Origin: Nostocoides sp. Soil756
Lineage (GTDB): Bacteria; Actinomycetota; Actinomycetes; Actinomycetales; Dermatophilaceae
Length of the DNA stretch: 64,000 bases
Assembly (NCBI RefSeq): GCF_001428065.1
Contig: NZ_LMSE01000002.1
Span: 444,924 to 508,923, forward strand
Direction: 5' to 3'
Shown here piece after piece: positions 45,553 through 57,000 of the stretch. The notes below the pieces were generated by a model. It was not told the DNA's origin. It saw only the letters and a list, made by a program, of their open reading frames with translations, and did not search any database. Position numbers and translations under genes: made by a program. Numbering within the stretch: position 1 is the first letter of the stretch; every line of letters starts with the position of its first letter.

Positions 45553-46989
45553 GTGGCAGACCGGCTGAGCACGCTCGACACCTCCTTCCTGCGTCTGGAG
45601 GACGCCGCCACGCCCATGCACGTCGGCTCCGTCCTGGTCTTCGACGTCCCCGAGGGCGGCTTCGACTACGAGAACCTGGTCTCGCTCATCAGCGCGCGGA
45701 TCGCCTACGTGCCGCGCTACCGGCAGCGCGTCAAGGAGGTACCGGTCGGCCTGGCGAACCCGGTCTGGGTCGACGACACCGCGTTCGACCTCACCTACCA
45801 CGTCCGCCGCAGCGCCCTGCCCCGCCCGGGCTCGGACGAGCAGCTCGAGGAGCTCGTGGCCCGCATCCTGCCGCGCCCGCTCGACCGCTCGCGGCCCCTC
45901 TGGGAGATCTACCTCGTCGAGGGACTGGCCGACGACCGCTTCGCCATCATCACCAAGAGCCACCACAGCCTGGTCGACGGGGTCCACGGCGTCGACATCG
46001 GCAACGTGCTGGTGGACGGCAACGAGAGCGGCGCCGACGGGGTGCAGGCGGCCTGGCGCCCCCGCTCGGAGCCCACCGCGGCCGAGCTGCTGGTCGGCGC
46101 GCTCGCCGACGTCGTCCGCACCCCGAGCCAGCTGGTCGAGACGGTGCGGGGCGGCATCGAGGACGTCACCTCGACCGTGGGCAAGGTGGCGGCGGTCGCC
46201 GGGGACGTCGTCTCGGTGCTGGCCCGACTGTCGGCGCGGCCCGCTCCCACCTCGCCGCTCAACGCCTCGATCGGCCGCGCCCGCCGCTACGTGATGGTGG
46301 GCACCGACCTCGACGACTACCGGGCCGTGCGCAGCCGCCTCGGCCAGGGGTCCTTCGCCGAGGAGGTCACCATCAACGACGTCGTCCTCGCCACGGTGGC
46401 CGGCGCCTTCCGTTCCTGGCTGCTGACCCGCGGCGAGCCGGTGTACCCCGGCACCACCGTGCGTGCCCTGGTGCCGGTGTCGGTGCGCTCGGGCGACGGT
46501 GAGGACGCCCCGCCCGGGCCCGAGATCGTCGCGTGCTTCGTCGACCTGCCGGTGGGGGAGCCCAAGCCGTCGATGCGGCTGCACCAGATCGCGTTCTCGA
46601 TGCGTCAGCAGACCGCGGCCGGGGGGCGCCGGGCCGTGTCGGCCGAGGCCCTGACCGGCATCAGCGGCTTCGCGCCGCCGACCATGCACGCGCTCGGGGC
46701 CCGCCTGGGCGGGATGGTCTCGCGCCGGATGCACAACGTCGTCATCACCAACGTCCCTGGCCCGCAGACGCCCCGGTACGCCGACGGCGCCCAGCTGGTC
46801 GCGACCTACCCCGTCACCCCGCTCGGCGCCGGGCAGGCGCTCTCGATCGGGCTGACCTCCTACGACGGTGGCGTCTACTACGGCCTCTACGCCGACCGCG
46901 ACGCCCTGCCCGACGCCGACGTGCTCGGCCGCGGGCTGGTCGACGCGCTCCAGGAGCTGCTCGACGCACCGCGCGCCCGCGCCCGCTGA
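45553..46989 (+). CDS. wax ester synthase / diacylglycerol acyltransferase (WS/DGAT)
   Basis: A 478-residue enzyme with HHSLVDG (137-143), the catalytic HHxxxDG motif, in KSHHSLVDGVHGVDI. LSTLDTSFLRLEDAATPMHVG is the typical N-terminus and MHNVVITNVPGPQTPRYADGA the conserved C-terminal block. It esterifies acyl-CoA to diacylglycerol or long-chain alcohols for storage lipid. The position near secA and pdtaS corresponds to that of a tgs gene in M. tuberculosis. Confidence 0.92.
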   Translation: MADRLSTLDTSFLRLEDAATPMHVGSVLVFDVPEGGFDYENLVSLISARIAYVPRYRQRVKEVPVGLANPVWVDDTAFDLTYHVRRSALPRPGSDEQLEELVARILPRPLDRSRPLWEIYLVEGLADDRFAIITKSHHSLVDGVHGVDIGNVLVDGNESGADGVQAAWRPRSEPTAAELLVGALADVVRTPSQLVETVRGGIEDVTSTVGKVAAVAGDVVSVLARLSARPAPTSPLNASIGRARRYVMVGTDLDDYRAVRSRLGQGSFAEEVTINDVVLATVAGAFRSWLLTRGEPVYPGTTVRALVPVSVRSGDGEDAPPGPEIVACFVDLPVGEPKPSMRLHQIAFSMRQQTAAGGRRAVSAEALTGISGFAPPTMHALGARLGGMVSRRMHNVVITNVPGPQTPRYADGAQLVATYPVTPLGAGQALSIGLTSYDGGVYYGLYADRDALPDADVLGRGLVDALQELLDAPRARAR

Positions 46990-47015
46990 CCCCCCGACCA
47001 CCGAGGAGCCTTCCG

Positions 47016-47444
47016 ATGCCCCAGACCCGGGTCTACCTGCCGCTGACCGCCGCCGACCTCGACGCCCTGATGGACGGCGCCGAGCTCGGGCCGGTGCCCC
47101 TCGCGGCCCACGGGGTGACGCCGGCGCTCGGGCGCCCGGGGCTGACCGTCGACGAGGAGGAGCTCGAGCACCTGGCGTGGGTCGCGGCCACCGAGGAGGC
47201 CGACGGGCTGCGTGACGGCCCGACCCGGCGGGTCGTGGCGGCCGCCGACGTCGACAGCGGCGTCGTCGCGGTCCCGGCCTCGGCTGACGTGCCCAGCCGG
47301 GTCGAGCTCCTCGCCCCGCTGGCGCGCACCCGGCTGGTGTCCTTCCACGTCGACGAGTCGCCCGGCGACAGCGGCACCTCCGACCTGCTGTGGTTCGACG
47401 TCACCGAGCTCGGCGCCGTCATCGAGCTGCTCGCCACCGACTGA
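47016..47444 (+). CDS. DUF6912-type small protein
   Basis: A 142-residue soluble protein starting MPQTRVYLPLTAADLDALMD, with VVAAADVDSGVV and LLWFDVTELGAVIELLATD. The pattern matches a family (DUF6912) confined to Actinobacteria with no assigned function. It follows WS/DGAT by 26 bp and GAGGAG precedes the ATG. Confidence 0.72.
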   Translation: MPQTRVYLPLTAADLDALMDGAELGPVPLAAHGVTPALGRPGLTVDEEELEHLAWVAATEEADGLRDGPTRRVVAAADVDSGVVAVPASADVPSRVELLAPLARTRLVSFHVDESPGDSGTSDLLWFDVTELGAVIELLATD

Positions 47445-47539
47445 CCGGCACCCGCCCGCGCGGGAGTTGCGTCGTGGGAGCGGCGGGCGCGAGAGTGGGC
47501 GGCATCCCGACGTCGTGACCCGAGCGAGGTGCCCACCCC

Positions 47540-49168
<1,629 letters not shown>

Positions 49169-49207
49169 CGCGCGCCGCCGGCGCCGAGCGCCACACCCCC
49201 GCGTCAG

Positions 49208-49230
49208 CTTTTCGGGGTCACCCCGAAAAG
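49208..49230. terminator. hairpin after pruA
   Basis: CTTTTCGGGG-TCA-CCCCGAAAAG is a perfect 10-bp stem with a 3-base loop, and each arm ends in A/T-rich sequence, so it can work on both strands. It lies between convergent pruA and the DUF2505 gene. Confidence 0.75.
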
Positions 49231-49231
49231 G

Positions 49232-49266
49232 GCACGAGACCCCGGCTCGCAGCCGGGGTCTCGTGC
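49232..49266. terminator. second, 16-bp hairpin after pruA
   Basis: GCACGAGACCCCGGCT pairs perfectly with AGCCGGGGTCTCGTGC around CGC, one base after the previous hairpin. It ends 14 bases before the convergent gene's stop. Two strong hairpins in tandem isolate the two transcription units. Confidence 0.75.
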
Positions 49267-49279
49267 AGGAACCCTTGTG

Positions 49280-49774
49280 TCAGCGCGCGAGGCGCTCGCG
49301 GATCATCCCGATCTCGAGCTCGACGGCGGCGTTGATCGGGCCGGCCGCCGACTTCTCGATGCTGCCGCCGAGGAAGGGCACGTTGGCCTTGAGGTCGGCG
49401 TCGAGCACCTGCACCGAGCCGGAGCCCGCCGGCTCGAGGCGCAGGGTGCCCTTCATGGTGAGCGGCGCGCCCTTGACGTGCATGTCGACGCTCGCCTGCC
49501 GCGAGCCGTCGGCCGCGGGCGCACCCCACGCGTAGTCCTCGACGACGGTCAGGGTGTCGCCGACGAACGAGCGCGCGACATCGGGCAGCCCGGTGGCCGG
49601 CAGCTGACGGCTGGTGTGCACCGCGTGGCCGCCGCCGGTCTCGGTGACGCGGACCTCGTGGGGGCCGCCCTCACTCGTGGCAGCGCACTTCTCCTCCTGG
49701 AAGGCCGGGTCGGTGAGGACCGCGTAGACCTGCTCGGGGGTCGCGTCCAGCTGCTCTCGCCTGGTGAGTCGCAC
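49280..49774 (-). CDS. DUF2505-type (START-like) protein
   Basis: A 164-residue protein with RLTRREQLDATPEQVYAVLTDPAFQEEKCAAT and a C-terminal helix SIEKSAAGPINAAVELEIGMIRERL, the layout of SRPBCC/START-fold DUF2505 proteins. These form a hydrophobic pocket; the ligand is unknown. GTG 49774 follows AAAGGGAC by five bases; the longer frame upstream is basic shadow sequence. Confidence 0.82.
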   Translation of the reverse strand: MRLTRREQLDATPEQVYAVLTDPAFQEEKCAATSEGGPHEVRVTETGGGHAVHTSRQLPATGLPDVARSFVGDTLTVVEDYAWGAPAADGSRQASVDMHVKGAPLTMKGTLRLEPAGSGSVQVLDADLKANVPFLGGSIEKSAAGPINAAVELEIGMIRERLAR

Positions 49775-49812
49775 TCGGGGTCCCTTTCGTCGGTGGCGGT
49801 GTCGCGATCCTC

Positions 49813-50334
49813 TCACCCGCGCCGCAGCGAGAGGGACACCTCGGCCAGCGCCTCACCCGACGCGCGCAGGGTACGCAGCACGAAGTCGCGGCGGCGCCGG
49901 TGCTGGCTCGTGACCAGGTCGAGCTCGGACTGCAGCGTGGCGGCGGTCTCGCGGCGGGACCGGTCGGCGCCGCCACCCGCTTCGGCCAGGACGCCGAGCC
50001 GCGGCACCACGCGCCCGTCGGCGACGTCGAGCCCGGCCGCCGCGGCCCGCTCCTCGAGAGCCCGGGCCCGTGCCTGCAGGCCGGCCAGGTCGGTGGCCTG
50101 GTCCTGGAGGACCCGAGCGAGGTCGTCGAGCCGGTCGGCGGTCGCGGTGGTGGCGCCCACCAGGGAATCGCCGCGCCGGCGGAGGGCCACCGACGAGCGC
50201 CCACCCCAGCCCTCGCCGAGGTCGGCCAGCGCCGGACCGGCCGACGCCGCGCCCTCCCGCAGCCGGCGCGCCACGGCGGCCACGGTGACGGCGCAGGCCG
50301 ACAGCGAGGCGGGGTCGCCCGGCACGAGGGTCAT
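49813..50334 (-). CDS. WXG100-like helical protein
   Basis: A 173-residue, nearly all-helical protein. LADLGEGWGGRSSVALRRR sits between two helices, so the WGG turn matches the W-x-G hairpin of the WXG100 superfamily, and long heptad-like helices follow (RLDDLARVLQDQATDLAGLQARARALEERAA). No signal peptide. It overlaps the upstream gene by four bases. A T7SS-type role is possible, given the FtsK/EccC-like gene 11 kb away, but unproven. Confidence 0.65.
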   Translation of the reverse strand: MTLVPGDPASLSACAVTVAAVARRLREGAASAGPALADLGEGWGGRSSVALRRRGDSLVGATTATADRLDDLARVLQDQATDLAGLQARARALEERAAAAGLDVADGRVVPRLGVLAEAGGGADRSRRETAATLQSELDLVTSQHRRRRDFVLRTLRASGEALAEVSLSLRRG

Positions 50335-50657
50335 CGCCCGCCCTCCCGGGCCGGATGCGCCCGGCCGGGCGGGGGGCTCGCCTCGCGGTCGGCGGCCGCC
50401 GGGCCCGGAGGGTGGGCACCGCCCGAGGCCGCGTGGCCGGACAGGGCCAGGGCGAGCTCGTCGGCGGTCTCGCCCAGGGCGCGCAGGGTGTCGGCGACCT
50501 GGTCGAGCCAGTCGTCGAGCACGCGCTGGGCCCCGGGCTCACCGGTGACCACGAGGCAGGCCAGCACGTCGTCCTCGCCGGTGGCCACGACCTCGCGCAC
50601 GTCGCGGAGCGCGGTGAGGGCCGCGCGGGCGCGCTCCGGGTCGGGTCGCAGGGGCAC
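50331..50657 (-). CDS. small helical hypothetical protein
   Basis: A 108-residue acidic helical protein (ERARAALTALRDVREVVATGEDDVL..QRVLDDWLDQVADTLRALGETADELALALSGHAA) with a Pro/Ala-rich tail. No recognised family. GTG 50657 is six bases after TACGGT, a leaderless-type -10. It overlaps the WXG100-like gene by four bases, so the two products are probably partners. Confidence 0.65.
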   Translation of the reverse strand: MPLRPDPERARAALTALRDVREVVATGEDDVLACLVVTGEPGAQRVLDDWLDQVADTLRALGETADELALALSGHAASGGAHPPGPAAADREASPPPGRAHPAREGGR

Positions 50658-50748
50658 GGAGCCACCGTAACGGGGTCGTGCGGGACGGCTGCGGAGTTGC
50701 CCACAGGCCCCTGTCGTCAGCGGCGTGCGGTCTGTGAGAGTGGGAGGC

Positions 50749-51246
50749 ATGACCTCCACGCAGCTGCTGAGCGACGCCGACCTGCCCGCGCCTCCCGGGG
50801 CCCGCTACTTCGAGCACTACGTGCCCGGCAGCACCTACGAGTTCGGCCACGTCGGCGTGAGCGAGGAGGAGATCGTCGAGTTCGCGCGCCGCTGGGACCC
50901 GCAGACCATCCACGACGACCCGGAGCTGGCGGCCGTGGGGCCGTTCGGCGGTCTGATCGCCAGTGGGGTGCAGACCCTCGCGCTGACGATGCGGATGTAC
51001 GTCGACCACTACGTCTCGCACGTGGCCAGCCTGGCCTCGCCCGGCATCGACGAGCTGCGCTGGCCGCGCCCGGTGCGCCCCGGCGACACGCTGCGGATGC
51101 GGGTCGCGGTGCAGGCGGCGCGGGTGTCGCGCACCAAGCCCGACCGTGGACTGGTGCACACCGCGGTGACGACGCTCAACCAGGACGACGACCCGGTGAT
51201 GACCTTCACCGCGATGAACCTCTTCGGCCGGCGTCCGGAGGCCTGA
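50749..51246 (+). CDS. MaoC-family dehydratase
   Basis: A 165-residue hotdog-fold protein. D50 and H55 (RRWDPQTIHDDPELA) are the catalytic pair of MaoC/R-specific enoyl-CoA hydratases, followed by FGGLIASGVQTLAL. Such enzymes hydrate enoyl-CoA in beta-oxidation or polyester pathways. ATG 50749 is chosen; the frame extends to 50725 without added homology. Confidence 0.87.
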   Translation: MTSTQLLSDADLPAPPGARYFEHYVPGSTYEFGHVGVSEEEIVEFARRWDPQTIHDDPELAAVGPFGGLIASGVQTLALTMRMYVDHYVSHVASLASPGIDELRWPRPVRPGDTLRMRVAVQAARVSRTKPDRGLVHTAVTTLNQDDDPVMTFTAMNLFGRRPEA

Positions 51247-51265
51247 GCCGCCCTCGCCGCCCGCG

Positions 51266-51271
51266 TATCCT
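51266..51271 (+). promoter_or_regulatory. -10 box for the M20 peptidase gene
   Basis: TATCCT lies seven bases before GTG 51279. It matches the -10 consensus well and predicts a leaderless transcript; the -35 is not evident. Confidence 0.5.
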
Positions 51272-51278
51272 CGCGTCC

Positions 51279-52496
51279 GTGGACGACCGCCCCGCCCCCG
51301 CCGACCCCCGCGGCGGGCGCGCCGACATCGGGGGCGCCCTCGCCGCCGCCGCCACCGACCTGGCCGTCCGCCTGGTGTCCCTCGACACGGTGAACCCCGG
51401 CCTGGTGCCGGGCGCCCCGGGCGAAGGCGCGGCCGTCGAGCTCCTGCGCGACCGGCTGGCCGCCGCCGGGTGGTCCACCGCGGTCGTGCTGCCCGCCGAC
51501 GGCGCCCCGGACCGCCCGAGCCTGCTCGCCTGGACCCCGGAGCCCCGCCCGGTCACGGTGCTGCTCAACGGCCACCTCGACACCGTCGGGGTCGAGGGGA
51601 TGGGCGCGCCGTTCGCCGCGCGCATCGACGGCGACCGGCTCCTCGGTCGGGGGGCGTGCGACATGAAGGGTGGGGTCGCGGCCCTGGTCGCGGCGGGGGA
51701 GGCCCTGGCCGCCGGCCCCGGCGCCCCGCGGGTCGTGCTCGCCCTGGTCGCCGACGAGGAGGACCGCTCGCTGGGCACCGAGGCCGTGCTCGAGGCCCTG
51801 CCCGGTCTCGGCCTGCACCCCGACGTGGCCCTGGTGGCGGAGCCCACGGGGCTCGACATCTGTACCTCCCACCGGGGCTACGCCGTCGTCGAGATCGAGC
51901 TGCACGGGCGGGCCGCGCACTCCTCGCAGCCCGAGCTCGGCGTCAACACCGCCCACCTGGCGGCTCGCCTGGTGGCCCAGGTCGAGGCCGCCGGCCGCGT
52001 CCTGGCCGACTCGGGGGGCTCGCTGATGGTGACCGTGGTCGAGGCCGGCCGGGCCCCCTTCACCGTCCCGCCGCACGCCCGCGTCGTCGTCGAGCGCCGC
52101 ACCGTCCCCGGCGAGCGGGCCGGCGACGCCTTGGCCGAGGTGGAGTCCCTGCTCGTCGGCCTCCGCGCCGCCGCGCCCGAGGCCACCGCGACGGCCACCC
52201 TCACCCACGCCCGCGAGGCCTGGCGGCTCGACGACCACGGCCCCGCCGCGCACCTGGCGCGTGCCCTGCGCGAGCAGCTCGTCGCACAGGGCGCCGAGCC
52301 CGCCACCCTCGACGCCCCCTACTGGATGGAGTCGCCGCTCTGGCAGGACGCCGGCATCCCCACCGTCGTCTGCGGCCCGGGGGGCGGCGGCCTGCACGCC
52401 GTCGACGAGTGGCTCGACCTGGCCCAGCTCCGGCGGTTCGTGGGGGCCCTGCCCGCCGCCCTGCGCACCGCCGCCGAGGACCTCGGTGGCCACTGA
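51279..52496 (+). CDS. M20 family metallopeptidase (ArgE/DapE-like)
   Basis: A 405-residue zinc hydrolase. H99-x-D101 (NGHLDTV), D128 (GRGACDMKGG), the E160-E161 pair (VADEEDRSLG) and E188-type (VAEPTGLDI) metal ligands are present, with a dimerisation insert (GYAVVEIELHGRAAHSS). Such enzymes remove acyl or aminoacyl groups from amino-acid derivatives; the substrate is not evident. Start GTG 51279 agrees with the -10 box. Overlaps the next gene by 11 bases. Confidence 0.88.
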   Translation: MDDRPAPADPRGGRADIGGALAAAATDLAVRLVSLDTVNPGLVPGAPGEGAAVELLRDRLAAAGWSTAVVLPADGAPDRPSLLAWTPEPRPVTVLLNGHLDTVGVEGMGAPFAARIDGDRLLGRGACDMKGGVAALVAAGEALAAGPGAPRVVLALVADEEDRSLGTEAVLEALPGLGLHPDVALVAEPTGLDICTSHRGYAVVEIELHGRAAHSSQPELGVNTAHLAARLVAQVEAAGRVLADSGGSLMVTVVEAGRAPFTVPPHARVVVERRTVPGERAGDALAEVESLLVGLRAAAPEATATATLTHAREAWRLDDHGPAAHLARALREQLVAQGAEPATLDAPYWMESPLWQDAGIPTVVCGPGGGGLHAVDEWLDLAQLRRFVGALPAALRTAAEDLGGH

Positions 52497-53922
52497 CCCG
52501 CGCGGTCTGCGCGGGGACGCGCCGCTGCTCGACGCGTGGCTGCGCTTCCTCGAGGAGGCGCCCACCCCGTTCACCATCCCGGGGCACAAGCACCGGCTCG
52601 ACCTCGTGGGTGACGTGGTGGCGGGCGACGTCCCGCTGTACGCCGGCCTCGACACCATGGGCCTGGCCCGCGGGGTCCTGGCCGAGGCCGAGGCGCGCGC
52701 GGCCCGGGCCTGGGGGGCCGACCGCGCCCGCTTCTCGGTCGGCGGCTCGACCCACGGCAACCAGGCCGTCGCGCTGGCGCTGGGCCGCCCAGGTGACCGG
52801 GTCGTCGTCGCGCGCACGCTGCACCGCTCGATGCTGCTCGGGCTCGTCCTGGCCGGCCTGGAGCCGGTGTGGGTGCGCCCCCGCGTCGACCCCGCGCACG
52901 GGCTGCCCGTGGGGGTCCATCCCGACGACGTCGCGGCCGCGCTCGCCGCCGCCCCCGACGCGGTGGCCGTGGTCGTCGGCGAGCCGTCGTACGTCGGGAC
53001 CGTCGGCGACGTCGGGGCCCTGGCGGCGGTCGCCCACGCCCACGGGGGTGGCCGCGGCATCCCGCTCGTCGTCGACGCCGCCTGGGGTGCGCACCTCGGC
53101 TTCCACCCGGCCCTCCCGCCGCACGCCATCGCCCTCGGGGCCGATGCGGTGGTCACCAGCGCGCACAAGATGCTGCCCGCCGTCTCGCAGGCCGCGCTCG
53201 TCCTGGCGCGCGGCGACCGGGTCGACCCGGCGCGCCTCGAGGCGGGGGTGGAGGCCACCGCGACCACGAGCCCCCACGGGGGCATCCTCGCCAGCATCGA
53301 TGCCGCCCGAGCCCTGCTCGAGCGCGACGGTGAGACCCTGCTGGGCGAGGTCATCGAGGCGGTGGCCGCCGCCCGTCGCCGCCTGGCGGCCGTCGAGGGC
53401 CTCACGGTCCTCGACGGCGCGGGCGTCGACCCCACCCGGCTGGTGCTGCTGCTGGCGGGCACCGGTGCCGACGGCACGGCGGTCGAGGCCGACCTCGTCG
53501 CCGCGGGGATGCCGGTCGAGATGGCCGACCGCGACACCCTCGTCGCCCTCGTCACCCTGGCCGACCGCGACGCCGACCTGCGCGCCCTCACCGAGCACGT
53601 CGTGGCGTCGGTCGAGCGCCACCGCGGTCGCCCCCGACCCACGGCCGGGGCCGGCGTCTGGGCCGTCGCCCCGGTGGCCGGGATGCCGCCGCGGGCCGCC
53701 TTCTTCGCCCCCCGTGAGCGTGTGGCCATCCAGGATGCCGTGGGCCGGGTCAGCGCCGAGCTGGTCGCGCCCTACCCGCCCGGCATCCCGGTGCTGGCGC
53801 CGGGGGAGCGCATCACCGCCGCGGCGCTGGAGGCCCTGGCCGCCGCCCGGGCGGCCGGGAGCCGCATCGCCTACGCGGCCGACCCCCTCCTGGCGCACCT
53901 CGACGTCGTGGCCGAGGTCTGA
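52486..53922 (+). CDS. Orn/Lys/Arg decarboxylase-fold PLP enzyme
   Basis: A 478-residue fold-type I PLP enzyme. PFTIPGHKHRLDLVGD and FSVGGSTHGNQAVALAL are typical of the Orn/Lys/Arg decarboxylase major domain, and K228 (TSAHKMLPAVSQAALV) is the PLP lysine with D198 (VVDAAWGAHLGFHP) binding the ring. The C-terminal domain has PPGIPVLAPGERI. Its substrate is likely a basic amino acid. GTG 52486 overlaps the M20 gene by 11 bases, so the two form a unit. Confidence 0.85.
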   Translation: MATDPRGLRGDAPLLDAWLRFLEEAPTPFTIPGHKHRLDLVGDVVAGDVPLYAGLDTMGLARGVLAEAEARAARAWGADRARFSVGGSTHGNQAVALALGRPGDRVVVARTLHRSMLLGLVLAGLEPVWVRPRVDPAHGLPVGVHPDDVAAALAAAPDAVAVVVGEPSYVGTVGDVGALAAVAHAHGGGRGIPLVVDAAWGAHLGFHPALPPHAIALGADAVVTSAHKMLPAVSQAALVLARGDRVDPARLEAGVEATATTSPHGGILASIDAARALLERDGETLLGEVIEAVAAARRRLAAVEGLTVLDGAGVDPTRLVLLLAGTGADGTAVEADLVAAGMPVEMADRDTLVALVTLADRDADLRALTEHVVASVERHRGRPRPTAGAGVWAVAPVAGMPPRAAFFAPRERVAIQDAVGRVSAELVAPYPPGIPVLAPGERITAAALEALAAARAAGSRIAYAADPLLAHLDVVAEV

Positions 53923-54074
53923 CCCGGGGCCGCACGCCGTCCCGCCCGCGAGACAACCGACCCGGACACCCGCCGATCCCCAGCCGGCCGGAGTGGATAG
54001 GCTCGCTCCGAGGACACGACGTCGTGGCCCGCATCCGCCGCGGTGCCACCCGACCAAGGAGTGCGACCACCCAT

Positions 54075-57000
54075 ATGTCGACCGCCCCGGCCACCACTCG
54101 CGACGAGGTCGTCGCGCCGATCGCGACCGCGTTCGAGGAGCTGGCTCCGGACGGCTGGGGGTCGACCTTCGTCCACCGCTACTTCCGCCACATCCCGCTC
54201 GACGAGCTGACCTCGCGCACGCCCGACACCTTCGCCGGCGCCGCCCACAGCCACCTGCGCCTGGCCGAGGAGCGCCCGCCGGGCACCGCGAACGTGCGGG
54301 TCTTCAACCCCAGCACCGAGACCGACGGCTGGTCCAACCCGCGCACCATCATCCAGGTCGTCACCGACGACATGCCCTTCCTCGTCGACTCCGTCACCGG
54401 CGCGCTCGTGCAGGCCGGCGTCGACATCCACCTGGTCATCCACCCGCAGCTGGTCGTGACCCGCGACGCCGTGGGCCACCTGCAGAAGGTCGAGGACCGC
54501 GACATCACCCGGGCCTTCCGCGGGGGCGCCGTGGGCGAGCTGGCCGAGTCGTGGATGCTGCTCTCGATCGACCGCGAGAGCGACGAGGAGCGCCGGGCCG
54601 AGCTCGAGGCCACCGTGCGCGGCGTGCTCGAGGACGTGCGGCAGTCGGTCGAGGACTGGCCCAAGATGCGCAGCCGCTGCCTGGTCCTGGCGGCCGAGCT
54701 CGAGGGCTCCCCGCCGCAGGGGCTCGACAGCGACGAGGTGGCCCTGGGCACCCGCTTCCTGCGCTGGATGGCCGACAACCACTTCACCTTCCTGGGCTAC
54801 CGCGAGTACCGGCTCGAGCAGACCCCCGACGGCGAGGTCATCGTGCCCGTCACCGGCTCCGGTCTCGGCCTGCTGCGGGCCGACCCGCCCCAGGGGCGCG
54901 AGCCCGAGGTGCTCACGGCCGAGGCCTCGGCGATCGCCCACGCCCCCGACCTGCTGGTGCTCACCAAGGCCAACTCCAAGTCGACCGTGCACCGGGTCAC
55001 CCACCTCGACTACGTGGGCGTCAAGTCGCACGACGAGCACGGACAGGTGGTCGGCGAGCGCCGCTTCCTCGGCCTGTACGCCAGCACCGCCTACACCGAG
55101 TCGGTGCTGCGGGTGCCGCTGGTGGCCGAGAAGGTCCGCGCCGTGCTCGACCGCTCGGGCCTGGCCCCCGACAGCCACACCGGCAAGGACCTGCTCGAGG
55201 TGCTCGAGTCCTACCCGCGCGACGAGCTGTTCCAGGCGGGGGTCGACCAGCTCTACGAGACCGCGCTGGCCGTGACCCAGCTGCAGGAGCGCCGGCGCAC
55301 CAAGCTCTTCCTGCGCGAGGACGACTTCGGGCGCTTCGTCTCGTGCCTGGTCTACCTCCCGCGCGACCGCTACAACACCGGCGTCCGCACCCGGATGGCC
55401 GACATCCTCAAGGACACCTTCGGCGGCCAGGAGGTCGAGTTCGCGGCCCGGGTCAGCGAGTCGGCCCTGGCGCGACTGCAGTTCGTGGTGCGCGTCCCGA
55501 AGGGACGGCACGTGCGCACCCTCGACCGCACCGAGCGCGAGGCCCTCGAACGGCGCCTGGTCGAGACCAGCCGCACCTGGAGCGACCGGCTGGGCGAGGC
55601 GCTGGTCGCCGCGCACGGCGAGGAGGACGGGGACCGCCTGATGGCGCGCTTCGGCCGCGCCTTCCCGACCGCGTACGAGGAGACGTTCACGGTCGGGCAG
55701 GGGCTGGCGGACATCTCCCACCTCGACCGGCTGGGCGAGGACCAGGGCACCAGCGTGGCGTTGTACCGCCCGGTGGGCGCCGGCGACGACATCCGGCGCT
55801 TCAAGCTGTTCCGCGTCGACCCGCTCTCGCTCACCGACATCCTGCCGATCTTCAGCCACATGGGCGTCGAGGTCGTCGACGAGCAGCCCTTCGTCATCGA
55901 GCGCTCCGACGACGCCGTGCACCACGTCTACGACTTCGGCCTCCGGGTGCGCGACCACGCGCTCTGGGACGCCATCCCCCACGAGCGGCTGCGCGAGCTC
56001 TTCGAGGGCGCGGTCGCGGCCGTGTGGGACGGGCGCGCCGAGAGCGACGGCTTCAACCGGCTGGTGCTCGGCGCGCAGCTGCCCTGGCGCCAGGTCGTGG
56101 TGCTGCGGGCCGTCGCCAAGTACCTGCGCCAGACCCGGGCCACGTACTCCCAGGACTACCTCGAGGACGCCCTGGTGGCGCACCCGGGCGTCGCCCGCGA
56201 CCTGGTCGAGGTCTGGTCGGCGCGCTTCGACCCCGACCGCTTCGCCGACGACGAGGCCGGCCGAGAGGCCCGTGCGGACGCCGAGGAGGCCGCTGCCGCA
56301 GCGGTGCTCGAAGCCCTCGACGAGGTGTCCTCGCTCGACCACGACCGCATCATCCGGGCCTTCCTCGGCGTGATCCGGGCCGGCCTGCGCACGAACTACT
56401 ACCAGCCGGCCCGCGACGGCGCCGAGCACCACCCGTACGTCTCGCTCAAGCTCGACCCGCGGGCGGTGCCCGACCTGCCGGCTCCCCGGCCGCAGTTCGA
56501 GATCTTCGTCTACAGCCCCCGTGTCGAGGGCGTGCATCTGCGCTTCGGCCCCGTCGCGCGCGGCGGCCTGCGCTGGTCCGACCGCCGAGAGGACTTCCGT
56601 ACCGAGGTCCTCGGTCTGGTCAAGGCACAGATGGTCAAGAACGCCGTCATCGTGCCCACCGGCTCCAAGGGCGGCTTCTACCCCAAGGCCCTGCCCGACC
56701 CGGCCACCGACCGCGAGGCCTGGCTCAAGGAGGGGAAGGCGGCGTACCGCACCTTCATCTCAGGGCTGCTCGACGTCACCGACAACCGGGTCTCGGGCGA
56801 CGTCGTGGCGCCGTCCCGGGTCGTGCGCCACGACGGTGACGACCCCTACCTGGTGGTCGCGGCCGACAAGGGCACGGCCACCTTCTCCGACATCGCCAAC
56901 GGGGTCGCGCAGTCCTACGGCTTCTGGCTCGACGACGCGTTCGCCTCGGGGGGCTCGGCCGGCTACGACCACAAGGCCATGGGCATCACGGCGCGCGGGG

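Noticed and set aside
53871-56537. Long minus-strand frames inside the GDH gene
   Set aside because: They are antisense to a clearly conserved 1635-residue enzyme and show no recognisable motif or start signal.
51470-56839. A 1789-residue plus-strand frame across the M20, decarboxylase and GDH genes
   Set aside because: Its translation is Arg/Pro/Gly-rich with no domain, while the three genes in the other frames have full families and motifs.
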